64,000 nucleotides of DNA from assembly GCA_038321235.1 (NCBI GenBank), contig JBBQEU010000002.1:12443-76442 (forward strand). The letters are read 5' to 3'. The DNA comes from Sva-07 sp038321235 (lineage in GTDB: Bacteria; Actinomycetota; Acidimicrobiia; Acidimicrobiales; Ilumatobacteraceae). Below the pieces are notes generated by a model that worked only from the letters and a program-made list of their open reading frames with translations, was not told the origin of the DNA and searched no databases. This document shows positions 35,556 to 44,806 of the stretch, in pieces; positions within the stretch are counted from its first letter, which is position 1, and every line of letters begins with the position of its first letter. The position numbers were made by a program, and so were the translations under genes.

Positions 35556-36959
35556 ATGAGTTCTGACACCTGGCAGGGAGATGCAGTCGGTCTGGTCCAA
35601 GCGTTCCGGGAGGGTGAGCGATCACCGAGCGAGGAACTCGAGGCGACATTCGCCGCCGTCGACGCCAGCGAGTTGAACGCCGTGTGCTTCGAAGACCGCG
35701 ACGCTGCTCGGGCAGCGGCCGCGGCCGCTGACGTGCGTCTTCCGTTCGGTGGCGTACCGGTCGGCGTCAAGGAACTGACACCGGTGCAGGGGTGGCCTGA
35801 CACCGAGGCGTCGGTTCCGCTGCGCGACGGCATTGCGTCACACACGGCCACGATGGTGCAACGTCTCGTCGAACGAGGTGGGGCCGTGCTCGCCGGGCAG
35901 ACCACCGCCAGCGAGTTCGGGGGAGTCAATCTGACACGTACCAAGCTGCACGGCGCCACCCACAACCCGTGGCAGCACGGCAAGACGCCGGGTGGTTCGT
36001 CCGGCGGGTCGGCGTCAGCGGTCGCCGGATCCATCTACCCGATCGCCACCGGCGGCGACGGTGGCGGATCGATCCGGATCCCCGCCGGGTTCACGGGGTT
36101 GGTCGGGTTGAAGGGCACGTTCGGACGCATCCCTCGCGGGCCGCACGCCGAGTACGGCAACCTCACCGTGTCGACCGGCTGCATGGCCCGCTCGGTTCGT
36201 GACACCGCCCGCTGGTTCGACGTCACCAACGGCCACGACCCACGTGACCCGCTGAGCCTGCCGCGAGTCGAGGGCTGGGAAGCCGACCTCGGCTCGCACC
36301 CCGACGCGCTCCGAGGTGCCCGTGTGGCCGTGGTCGCCGACTGGGGCGGCGCTGTCGTGTCGCCGATCATGTGGGAGTTGCTCGAGGAGGCCGCGGCCGC
36401 GCTGATCTCGGACTGCGGGCTTCGACGGGTCGACGACCTCGACACCAACGTGCCGCGGATGGGTGGCGCCTGGTCGATCTCCGGGATGATCTCGATCGCT
36501 TCGCAGCTCGGCGACAAGTGGCCCGACTGCGCCGACGACCTCACCCCGGAGATGCGCTACGGCCTCGAGGCGACGGCCGGCAAGTACGACGCCACCGCCC
36601 GCGCCCGCATCGAGCGACGCCGCACCGAGGTCAACGAAGCAATGGCACGGATCTTCGATCCGTCCGACGGCGTCGACTTCGTGCTCACCGCCACCAACCC
36701 CGACATCGCGTTCGACGCCGAGGGCCCGATCGCGTCGGTGTTCGGTGGCATCGAAGCAGGTGCGGCCAACAACGGGCGCCTGACGTTCCCGGCCAACCTC
36801 CACGGGAACCCGGCAATCTCCGTGCCCGCCGGGTTTCTCGACGGACTCCCCATCGGCCTACAGATCGTCGGCCGCCACTTCGCCGAGCCGCTGCTGCTCG
36901 ACCTCGCCCTCACCATGGAACGCAGCCGCCCCTGGCCCCTCACGTCTCAGCACGAGTGA
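35556..36959 (+). CDS. amidase signature family hydrolase
   Basis: A 467-residue enzyme with the Ser-cisSer-Lys triad of the amidase family: Lys in PVGVKELTP, cis-Ser in GGSSGGSASAVA and nucleophilic Ser in GGDGGGSIRIPA. It hydrolyses an amide, not identified. It is unlikely to be GatA because no gatB or gatC is adjacent. The gene's stop codon lies at the border of the first palindromic repeat, so the repeat sits exactly at the gene end. Confidence 0.92.
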   Translation: MSSDTWQGDAVGLVQAFREGERSPSEELEATFAAVDASELNAVCFEDRDAARAAAAAADVRLPFGGVPVGVKELTPVQGWPDTEASVPLRDGIASHTATMVQRLVERGGAVLAGQTTASEFGGVNLTRTKLHGATHNPWQHGKTPGGSSGGSASAVAGSIYPIATGGDGGGSIRIPAGFTGLVGLKGTFGRIPRGPHAEYGNLTVSTGCMARSVRDTARWFDVTNGHDPRDPLSLPRVEGWEADLGSHPDALRGARVAVVADWGGAVVSPIMWELLEEAAAALISDCGLRRVDDLDTNVPRMGGAWSISGMISIASQLGDKWPDCADDLTPEMRYGLEATAGKYDATARARIERRRTEVNEAMARIFDPSDGVDFVLTATNPDIAFDAEGPIASVFGGIEAGAANNGRLTFPANLHGNPAISVPAGFLDGLPIGLQIVGRHFAEPLLLDLALTMERSRPWPLTSQHE

Positions 36960-36998
36960 TGAGTTTCCGCGCGACCTGTCCGCGCGAAGACTCATCGC
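36958..36998. repeat. extragenic palindromic repeat, copy 1 (tandem unit 1)
   Basis: Left arm GATGAGTTTCCGCGCG, 7-nt loop ACCTGTC, right arm CGCGCGAAGACTCATC (two mismatched pairs), then GC. It overlaps the amidase stop codon. It is the first of a tandem pair with 62-bp period; about 51 bp (36952-37002 and 37014-37064) are identical between the pair. Confidence 0.85.
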
Positions 36999-37019
36999 TT
37001 CTGAATCGATCCGACGAGT

Positions 37020-37060
37020 GATGAGTTTCCGCGCGACCTGTCCGCGCGAAGACTCATCGC
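37020..37060. repeat. extragenic palindromic repeat, copy 2 (tandem unit 2)
   Basis: Identical to the copy 62 bp upstream, including the same imperfect right arm. It lies between the amidase and the acyl-CoA ligase promoter. Confidence 0.85.
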
Positions 37061-37104
37061 TTCTTCGGGGTCTGTCCGGGTACGAGAGGACCACACGTCG
37101 CGCA

Positions 37105-37110
37105 TAGGTT
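37105..37110 (+). promoter_or_regulatory. -10 box TAGGTT, leaderless promoter of the acyl-CoA ligase gene
   Basis: TAGGTT, 7 nt before ATG 37118. Confidence 0.45.
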
Positions 37111-37117
37111 CCGGGTC

Positions 37118-38665
37118 ATGAAGGTGGCACTGACCGTCAATGACTTCCTGCGTCGAGCCGAGCTCGTGTACCCCGATCGGGCGGCGATCGTGGACGAACC
37201 CGATCAGCCAGCGGAGTCGTGGGGCTTGATCACGTACCGCGAGATGGCCGAGCGGGCGCGGGCAATGGCTGCGGGGCTCGACGAGCTCGGCATCGGCGTC
37301 GGCGAACGGGTGGCGATGGTCAGCCACAACTCCGCACGGCTGCTCACCGCGCTGTTCGGCGTGTCCGGATCGGGCCGGGTGCTCGTGCCGATCAACTTCC
37401 GCCTCGTCGCCGAGGAGGTCAAGTACATCGTCGCCCATTCCGGAGCCCGGCTGTTGCTCGTCGACCCAGAGTTGGCCGACGCCATGGCCGACGTCGAATG
37501 CGAGCGCAAGCTGATCATCGGCACCGACAGCGACACCGTGCTGATGAAGTTCGGGGTCGAGCCCGCAGCGTGGGAGGCCGACGAGGACGCCACCGCCACG
37601 ATCAACTACACCTCGGGCACCACTGCTCGCCCCAAAGGTGTGCAGCTCACCCACCGCAACCTGTGGCTCAACGCCAGCATCTTCGGCTGGCACATGGGCG
37701 TCAACGACCGCGACGTGTACCTCCACACGCTCCCCCAGTTCCACTGCAACGGCTGGGGCATGTTGTACGCCGTCACGGGGATGGGCGCCGAGCACATCAT
37801 GATCCGCAAGATCGACGGCGCCGAGATCCTGCGCCGCGTCGACGAGCACGGCGTGACCCTGATGTGCGGTGCGCCCGCCGTGCTCAACATGGTCCTCGAC
37901 GCCGCCGCCACGTGGGAGGCCGACACCGGCCGCCCGATCCCCGGGCGTGACCGGGTGCGGATCGTCGTGGCTGGCGCTCCCCCGCCGACCCGCACGATCG
38001 AGCGGACCATGACCGAACTCGGGTGGGAGTTCGTCCAGATCTACGGTCTCACCGAGACCACGCCCGTGATCACGATGAACCGGAGTCGGGCCGAGTACGA
38101 CGACCTCTCCCCCGCAGAACAGGCCGCGAAGCTCAACCGGGCCGGCGCTCCCGTGGTCGGGTGCACGATGGCGATCGACACGCAGGGCGAGATCCTCGCT
38201 CGCGGCAACATGGTGATGGGCGGCTACTGGGACCAGCCCGACCAGACCGCCGCAGCGATCCACGACGGCTTCTTCCACACCGGCGACGGTGGCATCATCG
38301 ACGACGATCACTACGTCGTGATCTCCGACCGCAAGAAGGACGTGATCATCACCGGCGCCGAGAACGTGTCGTCGATCGAGGTCGAAGACGTGCTGTTCCA
38401 GCACCCTGACGTCACCGAGGTCGCCGTCATCGGGATCCCCGACGAGAAATGGGGCGAACTGGTCACCGCACTGGTGGTGATCACGCCGGGGAGTTCACTC
38501 ACCGAGGCCGAGCTGATCGCGTTCGCGAAGACCAAGCTCGCCGGCTACAAGTGCCCGAAGAAGATCGAGTTCCGCGACGAACTGGCCCGCACCGCCACCG
38601 GCAAGCTCCAGAAGTTCAAACTGCGCGAGCCCTTCTGGGTCGACCAGTCCCGCCAGATCAACTGA
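37118..38665 (+). CDS. acyl-CoA synthetase (AMP-forming ligase)
   Basis: A 515-residue ANL-superfamily adenylating enzyme. The P-loop-like motif is YTSGTTARPKGV, the A5 motif is QIYGLTETTP, the A7 motif is HTGDGG, and the C-terminal catalytic Lys lies in TATGKLQKF. It activates a carboxylic acid to acyl-AMP and transfers it to CoA. The length and sequence fit medium/long-chain fatty acyl-CoA ligases. With the thiolase and thioesterase it suggests fatty-acid or aromatic-acid breakdown, but the substrate is open. Confidence 0.93.
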   Translation: MKVALTVNDFLRRAELVYPDRAAIVDEPDQPAESWGLITYREMAERARAMAAGLDELGIGVGERVAMVSHNSARLLTALFGVSGSGRVLVPINFRLVAEEVKYIVAHSGARLLLVDPELADAMADVECERKLIIGTDSDTVLMKFGVEPAAWEADEDATATINYTSGTTARPKGVQLTHRNLWLNASIFGWHMGVNDRDVYLHTLPQFHCNGWGMLYAVTGMGAEHIMIRKIDGAEILRRVDEHGVTLMCGAPAVLNMVLDAAATWEADTGRPIPGRDRVRIVVAGAPPPTRTIERTMTELGWEFVQIYGLTETTPVITMNRSRAEYDDLSPAEQAAKLNRAGAPVVGCTMAIDTQGEILARGNMVMGGYWDQPDQTAAAIHDGFFHTGDGGIIDDDHYVVISDRKKDVIITGAENVSSIEVEDVLFQHPDVTEVAVIGIPDEKWGELVTALVVITPGSSLTEAELIAFAKTKLAGYKCPKKIEFRDELARTATGKLQKFKLREPFWVDQSRQIN

Positions 38666-38755
38666 CGACAGCCGCGCTCGGCTCACCGGTGAGAGTTGTG
38701 TGCAACTGTCCCGCTCACCTCTCACCGCAACCGGGTGTCGCTGCGGATGCGGGCG

Positions 38756-40012
38756 TCACTCGAGAGTGGCGTAGTTGGTGCTGCGGTCGTCGGTGCGGGT
38801 GCCAACGACGGCGTCGACGCACTCGGCGAGATCGGCCAGGTACTCGTCGATCACACCGGTGTTCGAATTGCTGATCGTCGAGTGCAGGTTGTCGGGCGGG
38901 CCCTGACGGTCGTGGAACCAGCCTTTGGCCAGAAGCGCGTCGCCGAGGGCGAACATGTCGATCTCCGGGTCGAACGCCGGGTCCGACGCCATCGCCACCA
39001 AGTGGAACTGGCCATCGCCGAGCACCCGGATGCCGTCGATCACCCCCACCCCGGCGCGGAACTGATCAGCGTTCACCAACATCTGGCGCGTGAGGTCGAG
39101 GTACCCGTCGACGCCGAGGTGCGACATCACCGCCCACGCACACGCCATCGGGAGACCCGACCGCGTGCCCTGCATGTTCGGTGACGCATAGAACCCGCCG
39201 AGCCAGCCGTCGAACACGAACGTCTGATAGGCGCGTGACTGCTTGTTGCAGTGCAAGATCACCGACACGCCCTTGGGTGCGTAGCCGAGTTTGTGGATGT
39301 CGGCCGAGATCGTGGTGACCCCGTCGACACGGAAGTCCCACGGCTTCACCTCGCGGCCGAGCATCTCGACGAACGGCAGCACGAAACCACCCATGCACGC
39401 GTCGACGTGACAGTTGGCGCCGATCGAGGCCGCCAGCGCGGCGATGGCCGGGATGTCGTCCTGCACGCCCTGCGGATACTGCGGCGCCGAGCCGACCACC
39501 AGCACGGTGTTGTCGTTGCACACTGCCGCCATCGCCTCGACGTCGGCGGTCCAGTCGTCCTTCACGGGCGCTTTGTGGAGCGTCAGACCGAAGTTGTGCG
39601 CAGCCTTGTGGAACGCCGCGTGGGCCGACTCGGCGACCACCATCTCCGGCTCGGTGATCCCGCGTTCGGCGGCACCGCGCTCTCGAGCAGCAAGGACACC
39701 GCACAGAATCGACTCGGTGCCGCCGCTCGTGAGGAATCCAGCCACCTCGTCGTCACCGTGCAACAGCCCGGCGGTCCAGCCGACGACCTCGGACTGGATC
39801 TGGCCGAGCGATGGGAACGCCTTGGTGTTGAGCGCGTTCTCGTGCAGGTACAAACGGGCTGCCTGCTCGGCCACCTCGTGCACGGACGGCCCACCGTCGT
39901 AGACCATTCCGAACGTCCGGCCGTCGGCCCACTTCACGTCGTTGACGCGCTTGTCCGTGAGGTCGCCGATCACGTCGTCGACTGGCCGGCGCTGCTGGTG
40001 GAGGGAAGCCAT
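38756..40012 (-). CDS. PLP-dependent group II decarboxylase / sphingosine-1-phosphate lyase-like protein
   Basis: A 418-residue fold-type I PLP enzyme from ATG 40012. PLP is bound by K241 in SADIHKLGYAPKGVS; GFLTSGGTESI and the HVDACMGGFVLPF segment form the cofactor pocket. The family holds aromatic-L-amino-acid and glutamate decarboxylases as well as sphingosine-1-phosphate lyases; the ADIHKLGYAPKG form is closest to the last group. The substrate is undetermined. It diverges from an F420-type oxidoreductase gene 82 bp away and converges with the acyl-CoA ligase; the 90-bp gap has a weak inverted repeat (CGGTGAGAG at 38687 and CTCTCACCG at 38719). Confidence 0.9.
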   Translation of the reverse strand: MASLHQQRRPVDDVIGDLTDKRVNDVKWADGRTFGMVYDGGPSVHEVAEQAARLYLHENALNTKAFPSLGQIQSEVVGWTAGLLHGDDEVAGFLTSGGTESILCGVLAARERGAAERGITEPEMVVAESAHAAFHKAAHNFGLTLHKAPVKDDWTADVEAMAAVCNDNTVLVVGSAPQYPQGVQDDIPAIAALAASIGANCHVDACMGGFVLPFVEMLGREVKPWDFRVDGVTTISADIHKLGYAPKGVSVILHCNKQSRAYQTFVFDGWLGGFYASPNMQGTRSGLPMACAWAVMSHLGVDGYLDLTRQMLVNADQFRAGVGVIDGIRVLGDGQFHLVAMASDPAFDPEIDMFALGDALLAKGWFHDRQGPPDNLHSTISNSNTGVIDEYLADLAECVDAVVGTRTDDRSTNYATLE

Positions 40013-40081
40013 GCCGGACAGTGTCGCGCATCGCGACCCACGAACCGAGCACGAGCGCGGGTCGGCGACGAGGTGGGGCTC

Positions 40082-40087
40082 TACCCT
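40082..40087 (+). promoter_or_regulatory. -10 box TACCCT, leaderless promoter of the second LLM-class gene
   Basis: TACCCT, 7 nt before ATG 40095; the same hexamer as at the rhomboid gene. Confidence 0.5.
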
Positions 40088-40094
40088 GCACACC

Positions 40095-41036
40095 ATGCAG
40101 CTCGCCGACCTCCGCATCTTCACCGAACCCCAACAGGGCGCCTCCTACGGCGACCTGCTTGCCGTGGCCGTGCGCGCCGAGACGCTCGGATACGGCGCGT
40201 TCTTCCGCAGCGACCACTTCTTGGCCATGGGTGCCGACGACGGATTGCCGGGCCCGACTGATGCGTGGGTGACCCTGGGTGGCCTCGCCCGCGAGACGTC
40301 CACGATCCGCCTGGGCACGCTCGTGACGTCGATGACGTTCCGGCTGCCCGGGCCGTTGGCGATCAGCGTGGCCCAGGTTGACGACATGTCGAACGGGCGG
40401 GTGGAACTCGGCCTCGGCGCCGGCTGGTTCGAGCAGGAACACGAGGCGTACGGGATCCCGGTCCCGCCGCTCGGCGAGCGCTTCGATCGGCTCGAAGAGC
40501 AGCTCGAGATCATCACCGGGCTGTGGGCGACACCCGTCGGCGAGACGTTCGAGTCGCCCGGAGGTCACTATCCGATCACCAACTCGCCGGCGCTGCCGAA
40601 GCCGGTGCAGGCGCCCGTACCAATCGTGATCGGTGGAGGTGGACCGAAGCGCACCCCGGCACTTGCAGCCCGATTCGCAACGGAGTTCAACACGCCGTTC
40701 GTACCGATCGAGTTCTTCACCAAGCAGTGCGACCGGGTGCGAGCGGCCTGCACGTCGATCGACCGCGACCCGGCGTCGATGGCATTCTCGGCCGCGCTCG
40801 TCGTGTGCGTTGGCGCCGATGAAGCCGACGTGGCCCGGCGGGCGAAAGCCATCGGGCGCGAGCCCGACGAACTGCGCACCAACGGTGTCGCCGGCACCCC
40901 CGACGAGGCGGCCGCGACGATCCGTCGTTGGGCCGACGCCGGCGCGGACCGGATCTACCTCCAGGTACTCGACCTCGCCGACCTCGATCACCTCGACCTG
41001 ATCGCCACCGAGGTCGCCCCCCTCCTCAGCCGGTGA
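40095..41036 (+). CDS. LLM-class F420-dependent oxidoreductase
   Basis: A 313-residue luciferase-like protein. It shows YGAFFRSDHF, RETSTIRLGTLVTSMTFRLP, SNGRVELGLGAGWFEQEHEA and KRTPALAARFATEF, the pattern of the actinobacterial F420-dependent LLM group. It should use F420 in a cytosolic redox reaction. It shares little sequence with the other LLM protein at 33.6-34.6 kb, so the pair is not a recent duplication. Its 3' end overlaps that of the beta-lactamase-like gene on the opposite strand by 11 bp. Confidence 0.9.
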   Translation: MQLADLRIFTEPQQGASYGDLLAVAVRAETLGYGAFFRSDHFLAMGADDGLPGPTDAWVTLGGLARETSTIRLGTLVTSMTFRLPGPLAISVAQVDDMSNGRVELGLGAGWFEQEHEAYGIPVPPLGERFDRLEEQLEIITGLWATPVGETFESPGGHYPITNSPALPKPVQAPVPIVIGGGGPKRTPALAARFATEFNTPFVPIEFFTKQCDRVRAACTSIDRDPASMAFSAALVVCVGADEADVARRAKAIGREPDELRTNGVAGTPDEAAATIRRWADAGADRIYLQVLDLADLDHLDLIATEVAPLLSR

Positions 41037-42258
41037 CGAATCCGCCGGCGGCCAACGCACGGTCGACCATGCCGGCGAGACGAACGGTGTCGCTCGGGTT
41101 CTCGCCGCTGACCGTGACCGCCCACGTCACGTTGTCGGCCCGGTCGAGCACCATGGCGTGGGTGCTCTCGATCGTGCCGGTGTGACCGGCCGCTCCCCCG
41201 CCGTACAGGATGACGCCCATGCCGTACCCGCGGTCGGGGCTGAGCGGATCGTTCACCGCCGTTTTCATCACCGCAACCGTCGAGGCTTCGAGCGGCTTCC
41301 AGCCGGGTGTGTCCAGATCGAGCGAGTCGAGGATCGTCACGAGGTCGGTCGGCGACGCCACCCACGCACCTGCTGCGCCGAGCACCTCCATGTAGTTGCG
41401 CCCCGGCACGCTGCGATGCACGACATCTCCCGGGCCCGGATCGGCCGTCGGGGCAAGGCGCATACCCGAGATCCCGAGTGGGGTGAGCAGCCGCTCGTAC
41501 ACGACCTGTTCGTAGTCCTGACCCGTGAGCTGTTCGATGAGCAACCCGAGAACGCAGAAGTTCATGTTGCTGTAGCGGAACCCGGCGCCCTGCAACGATC
41601 GGGTCACACCGACCGCCGCGGCTTCCTCGCACGAGTCGACCTGATTGCGGAAGAACAGGTTCTCGTACTGCGGGAATCCCGAGGTGTGTGTCAGGAGTCG
41701 ACGCACCGTGAGATCGGCCACACCGGCGCTCGGTGACTGCACACCGACGGCGCTCGCGACGTCGGTGCCGATTGGATCGTCGAGACCGACGAGGCCCTCC
41801 TCCACCAACTGCAGCACCGTGATCGCCGTGATCGTCTTGGAGATACTGGCGATACGGAACTTGTCAGTGGACCCGACTGCGTCGAGGGCGTCAGGGACGC
41901 GCACCCCCATCGCCGCTTCGTGGACGATGTCGCCGTCGATCGACACGGCCACCGACACGGCGTCGGAACCTCCGCCGAGCACCGATTCGTCGAGCGTCGC
42001 GTCGAACGCTTCCCACCCGGTGAGCTGGGGCGGGGCAGCGGCCGACCCGCCGGGGGGTGGCAGTGGGGCGATCGTGACCCGATCGATGTCGTAGCCGGGG
42101 AACGGCAGGGGGTCGCGTTCAGCGATGTCGAACAGCTCCGTCGGCAACGGCGCAGGTTCGGCCGACGGGCCGTCGGACTCGGCGGTTGGCGGCGAACACG
42201 CCGCGAGCACGAGCGCGCCGACGACCCCACACTGGCGTAGGCGTCGTCGGGCTGACAT
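41026..42258 (-). CDS. beta-lactamase-fold serine hydrolase lipoprotein (class C-like)
   Basis: A 410-residue protein from ATG 42258. The signal peptide ends in VLAAC (Cys21) and a Pro-rich linker follows. The catalytic SxxK is SISK in RIASISKTITA, the YxN is YSN in FRYSNMNF, and the third motif is HTG in GHTGTIE. These are the class C beta-lactamase/DD-peptidase/esterase EstB motifs. It is probably a surface peptidase or esterase; beta-lactam resistance cannot be claimed. Confidence 0.9.
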   Translation of the reverse strand: MSARRRLRQCGVVGALVLAACSPPTAESDGPSAEPAPLPTELFDIAERDPLPFPGYDIDRVTIAPLPPPGGSAAAPPQLTGWEAFDATLDESVLGGGSDAVSVAVSIDGDIVHEAAMGVRVPDALDAVGSTDKFRIASISKTITAITVLQLVEEGLVGLDDPIGTDVASAVGVQSPSAGVADLTVRRLLTHTSGFPQYENLFFRNQVDSCEEAAAVGVTRSLQGAGFRYSNMNFCVLGLLIEQLTGQDYEQVVYERLLTPLGISGMRLAPTADPGPGDVVHRSVPGRNYMEVLGAAGAWVASPTDLVTILDSLDLDTPGWKPLEASTVAVMKTAVNDPLSPDRGYGMGVILYGGGAAGHTGTIESTHAMVLDRADNVTWAVTVSGENPSDTVRLAGMVDRALAAGGFVTG

Positions 42259-42302
42259 GCCTCCATGATGACCTCCGCCGCAACGCCGATGGCGGCACCT
42301 GC

Positions 42303-44219
42303 ATGTCTGTACCCGGTCGAATCGACCAAGATCTGCGGATCTCAGACGACGCGACGCTGCCCAGTGGTTCGTGGTACCTCGGTATGGCCGCGGGGCTCGT
42401 GCCGATCGTCGCAGTGCTCGCGCTCGATCCGCAAGGATGGTTTCCGTTCACGGTGGCCAAATGGTGGGCGGTCCTCGTCGTCGCACTGCTCGTTGCGACG
42501 GTCGCAACGGCGTGGGGGATGCACCGCGACCGCGCGTTGCCCCCGACGCTGGAGCGGATGACCGTGTGGCTTCTCGCCGGACTGATCGCGCTGATCGGCA
42601 TCTCGACGATTGGTGCCCTCGACGGCCTGTACGCCTGGGTCGGCACGCCGATCCGACATCTCGGGCTGCTCGCCTGGGTGGTCTTCGCGCTGATGTTCGC
42701 CGTCGGGCGCCGCGTCGGTACCGATGAGGCGGCGCGACGAGCGGCGCTGTACTGCGCCCTGGTCGCTGCGCTGTTGCTGGGGCTCTACGCCGTGGTGGAA
42801 CTCGTCTTCGGGGCTCCCGTCGGGTTCATGTCCAACTCGTCACGGCTCGGCGGCCCGTTCGGTTCTGCTGCGTACCTCGGCGCAGCGTGTTGCCTGTTCC
42901 TGCCGGTCACGATCGGCGCTGCGGCCGACACGGGCCAGACTCGAGGTTGGCGGATCGTCGGTGCCCTTGCGTGCGTCAGTGTCGGCGTCGCTGTGCTCGG
43001 CTCGGGGAGCCGAGCCGCGCTCGTCGGACTCGCGGTTGCGGGCATCGCCGTGGGCCTCGCACGCCGCGGACAACCGCGAGCGTCTGCTGCAACGTCGGAC
43101 CGTCCGGGCCGTCCCATTCGCTGGATCGTTGCGGCGGGCGTCGTCGCCATGGTCGCTGTGGCCGTGGCAATCCGAGCCGGCGTGTTCGAGCGGTCGGCGG
43201 GGTTGGGGTCACGGATCGACGAGTGGCGCGTCGCAACTCGGGCGGTCGCCGACCACGCCGTCGCAGGCGTCGGCCCGGAGGGGTACCGCCTGGTGGTCGG
43301 CCAGTTCGTCGACGCCGACTACGTGCGCCGCTTCGGCGAGTCGACCGGCATCGACCGGGCCCACAGCGGCGTGCTCGACGTCGCCGTCACCTCGGGGATC
43401 GTCGCCGCCGCCGTGTACGTTGCGCTGCTGGGTGCGGTGTGCTGGAGCGCCTGGCGGCTCGCTCGCCGCAGTTGTGCCATCGACACCGGCATCGCCGGGT
43501 CGGTGATCGCCTACGCCGTCCACCAGCAACTGTTGTTCCCACTCGCCGAACTCGATCCCGTCTTCTGGCTGCTCGCCGGCATCGTCGTGGTCCGTGCCCG
43601 TCCCATCGCCCGCCCTGTCGACCACGACGCTGCGGCCCAGATGGCGTCCGTTGAACCACCGACCCGCCGACGTCGATCGGTCATGACCGCATCCGCAGTG
43701 CTGCTCGGCGCTGCAGCAGTGTGTGCAGCGGTGCTGGGCGTACTGGCCGTAGCGGCCGATCGGCTCGCACTCGATGCCGCCAAGGCACGCGACGTCGCCG
43801 TCGCCATCGAGCGGGCCGAGGCTGCAACCAATCGAGCTCCGTACGACATCCGCCACCGACTCGTACTCGCTCGGTCGCACGAGCGGGAGCGCTCGCTCGG
43901 CGGGGTCGACCGCGCCATCGATGCGGTCGAAGAGGCGCTCGACATCTCACCACTCGAGGTGACCTCGAGATATGAGCACGCGCGGCTGCTCAGCCTCCGC
44001 GCCGCCATCACCGGCACCGATACCGACCGGCTCGCTGCATCCACGGCGTGGGAGCGCGAGATCCAGCGCGCCCCGAACTGTGCGCGCTGCCACCTCGGAG
44101 CGGGCGGTGCCGCATCGGAGCGAGGTGACATCGAAGCCGCTCGCACGTCGCTGCACATCGCCGCCGATCTCGGAAACGACGAGGCACTCGAAGTGCTCGA
44201 TCGCATCGAGGAAGAATGA
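42303..44219 (+). CDS. O-antigen ligase-like membrane protein with C-terminal TPR region
   Basis: A 638-residue protein from ATG 42303. About ten membrane helices occupy residues 20-470, with a Wzy_C/O-antigen-ligase signature loop (GLGSRIDEWRVATRAVADHA and the RAHSGVLDVAVTSG segment). Another membrane helix near 510 is followed by a helical, TPR-like domain to the end. Such proteins ligate or polymerise surface glycans, but the substrate is unknown and no glycosyltransferases are nearby. The stop overlaps the start of the sigma-factor gene by 4 nt, implying one transcript. Confidence 0.82.
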   Translation: MSVPGRIDQDLRISDDATLPSGSWYLGMAAGLVPIVAVLALDPQGWFPFTVAKWWAVLVVALLVATVATAWGMHRDRALPPTLERMTVWLLAGLIALIGISTIGALDGLYAWVGTPIRHLGLLAWVVFALMFAVGRRVGTDEAARRAALYCALVAALLLGLYAVVELVFGAPVGFMSNSSRLGGPFGSAAYLGAACCLFLPVTIGAAADTGQTRGWRIVGALACVSVGVAVLGSGSRAALVGLAVAGIAVGLARRGQPRASAATSDRPGRPIRWIVAAGVVAMVAVAVAIRAGVFERSAGLGSRIDEWRVATRAVADHAVAGVGPEGYRLVVGQFVDADYVRRFGESTGIDRAHSGVLDVAVTSGIVAAAVYVALLGAVCWSAWRLARRSCAIDTGIAGSVIAYAVHQQLLFPLAELDPVFWLLAGIVVVRARPIARPVDHDAAAQMASVEPPTRRRRSVMTASAVLLGAAAVCAAVLGVLAVAADRLALDAAKARDVAVAIERAEAATNRAPYDIRHRLVLARSHERERSLGGVDRAIDAVEEALDISPLEVTSRYEHARLLSLRAAITGTDTDRLAASTAWEREIQRAPNCARCHLGAGGAASERGDIEAARTSLHIAADLGNDEALEVLDRIEEE

Positions 44220-44791
44220 TGGAACCGATCAGCAGGCTCGGGCGTGTACATCACGTGTCCGCAGTCCACCCCGGTTCGACCACCGGCGAGATTCCCGTCA
44301 TCGGCGAGATGCAGATGGTGGTGATCGAGTCGGCCCCCGACTTCGACGCCTTCTACCGACAGGCTCGACCGTCGGTCGGGCGGGCGCTGGCACTCACCCT
44401 GCGCGACATCGACCTTGCGACCGACTCGGTCGATGAGGCGATGGTGCGCGCGTCTCAGCGATGGGACCACGTCGGTCGCCTCGACAATCCGGCTGGCTGG
44501 GTCTACCGGGTCGGCTTGAACCATGCGCGCAGTCGGCTGCGACGGTTGCTGCGGCGGGTGCCCCCTCCCGCCCCAGCAACCGAGTTCACCGTGGCCGACC
44601 CCGCCATTGCACTGGCGTTGGAGGAACTGTCCGTCGACCACCGAGCCGTGGTGGTGTGCCGCCTGCTGCTCGGCTGGTCGGAGGCACAGACCGCCAGCGC
44701 CCTCGCGATCCGACCCGGCACGGTGAAGAGCCGCCTCAGCCGGGCATCCACCCAACTCGAACGCCGCCTCCACCACCTCCGCGACGCCTGA
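44216..44791 (+). CDS. ECF-type RNA polymerase sigma factor
   Basis: A 191-residue sigma-70-like protein. The sigma2 region (DFDAFYRQARPSVGRALAL to GWVYRVGLNHARSRLRR) and sigma4 region (LSVDHRAVVVCRLLLGWSEA, IRPGTVKSRLSRA) are both present. The first 30 residues are extra; a second start at the in-frame ATG 44309 would give a typical ECF length. It is coupled upstream to the glycan-ligase-like gene (ATGA overlap) and followed 15 bp later by a probable membrane regulator. The regulon is unknown. Confidence 0.9.
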   Translation: MMEPISRLGRVHHVSAVHPGSTTGEIPVIGEMQMVVIESAPDFDAFYRQARPSVGRALALTLRDIDLATDSVDEAMVRASQRWDHVGRLDNPAGWVYRVGLNHARSRLRRLLRRVPPPAPATEFTVADPAIALALEELSVDHRAVVVCRLLLGWSEAQTASALAIRPGTVKSRLSRASTQLERRLHHLRDA

Positions 44792-44806
44792 ACGAACGGA
44801 CCCACC

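Noticed and set aside
35556..36959. Amidase as GatA of the tRNA amidotransferase
   Set aside because: No gatB or gatC neighbours, and the amidase signature alone is shared by many hydrolases.
36952..37064. Two spaced identical repeats as a possible CRISPR array
   Set aside because: Only two units in tandem, the other copies are dispersed kilobases away, the unit is a full palindrome, and no cas genes are present.
38687..38727. Inverted repeat between the acyl-CoA ligase and PLP-enzyme genes as a strong terminator
   Set aside because: The arms are only 9 bp with a 23-nt loop and competing internal pairings; too weak to list as a feature.
41026..42258. Reading the class C-like serine hydrolase as an antibiotic-resistance gene
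   Set aside because: The SxxK/YxN/HTG motifs are shared with DD-peptidases and esterases, and nothing points to beta-lactam hydrolysis.
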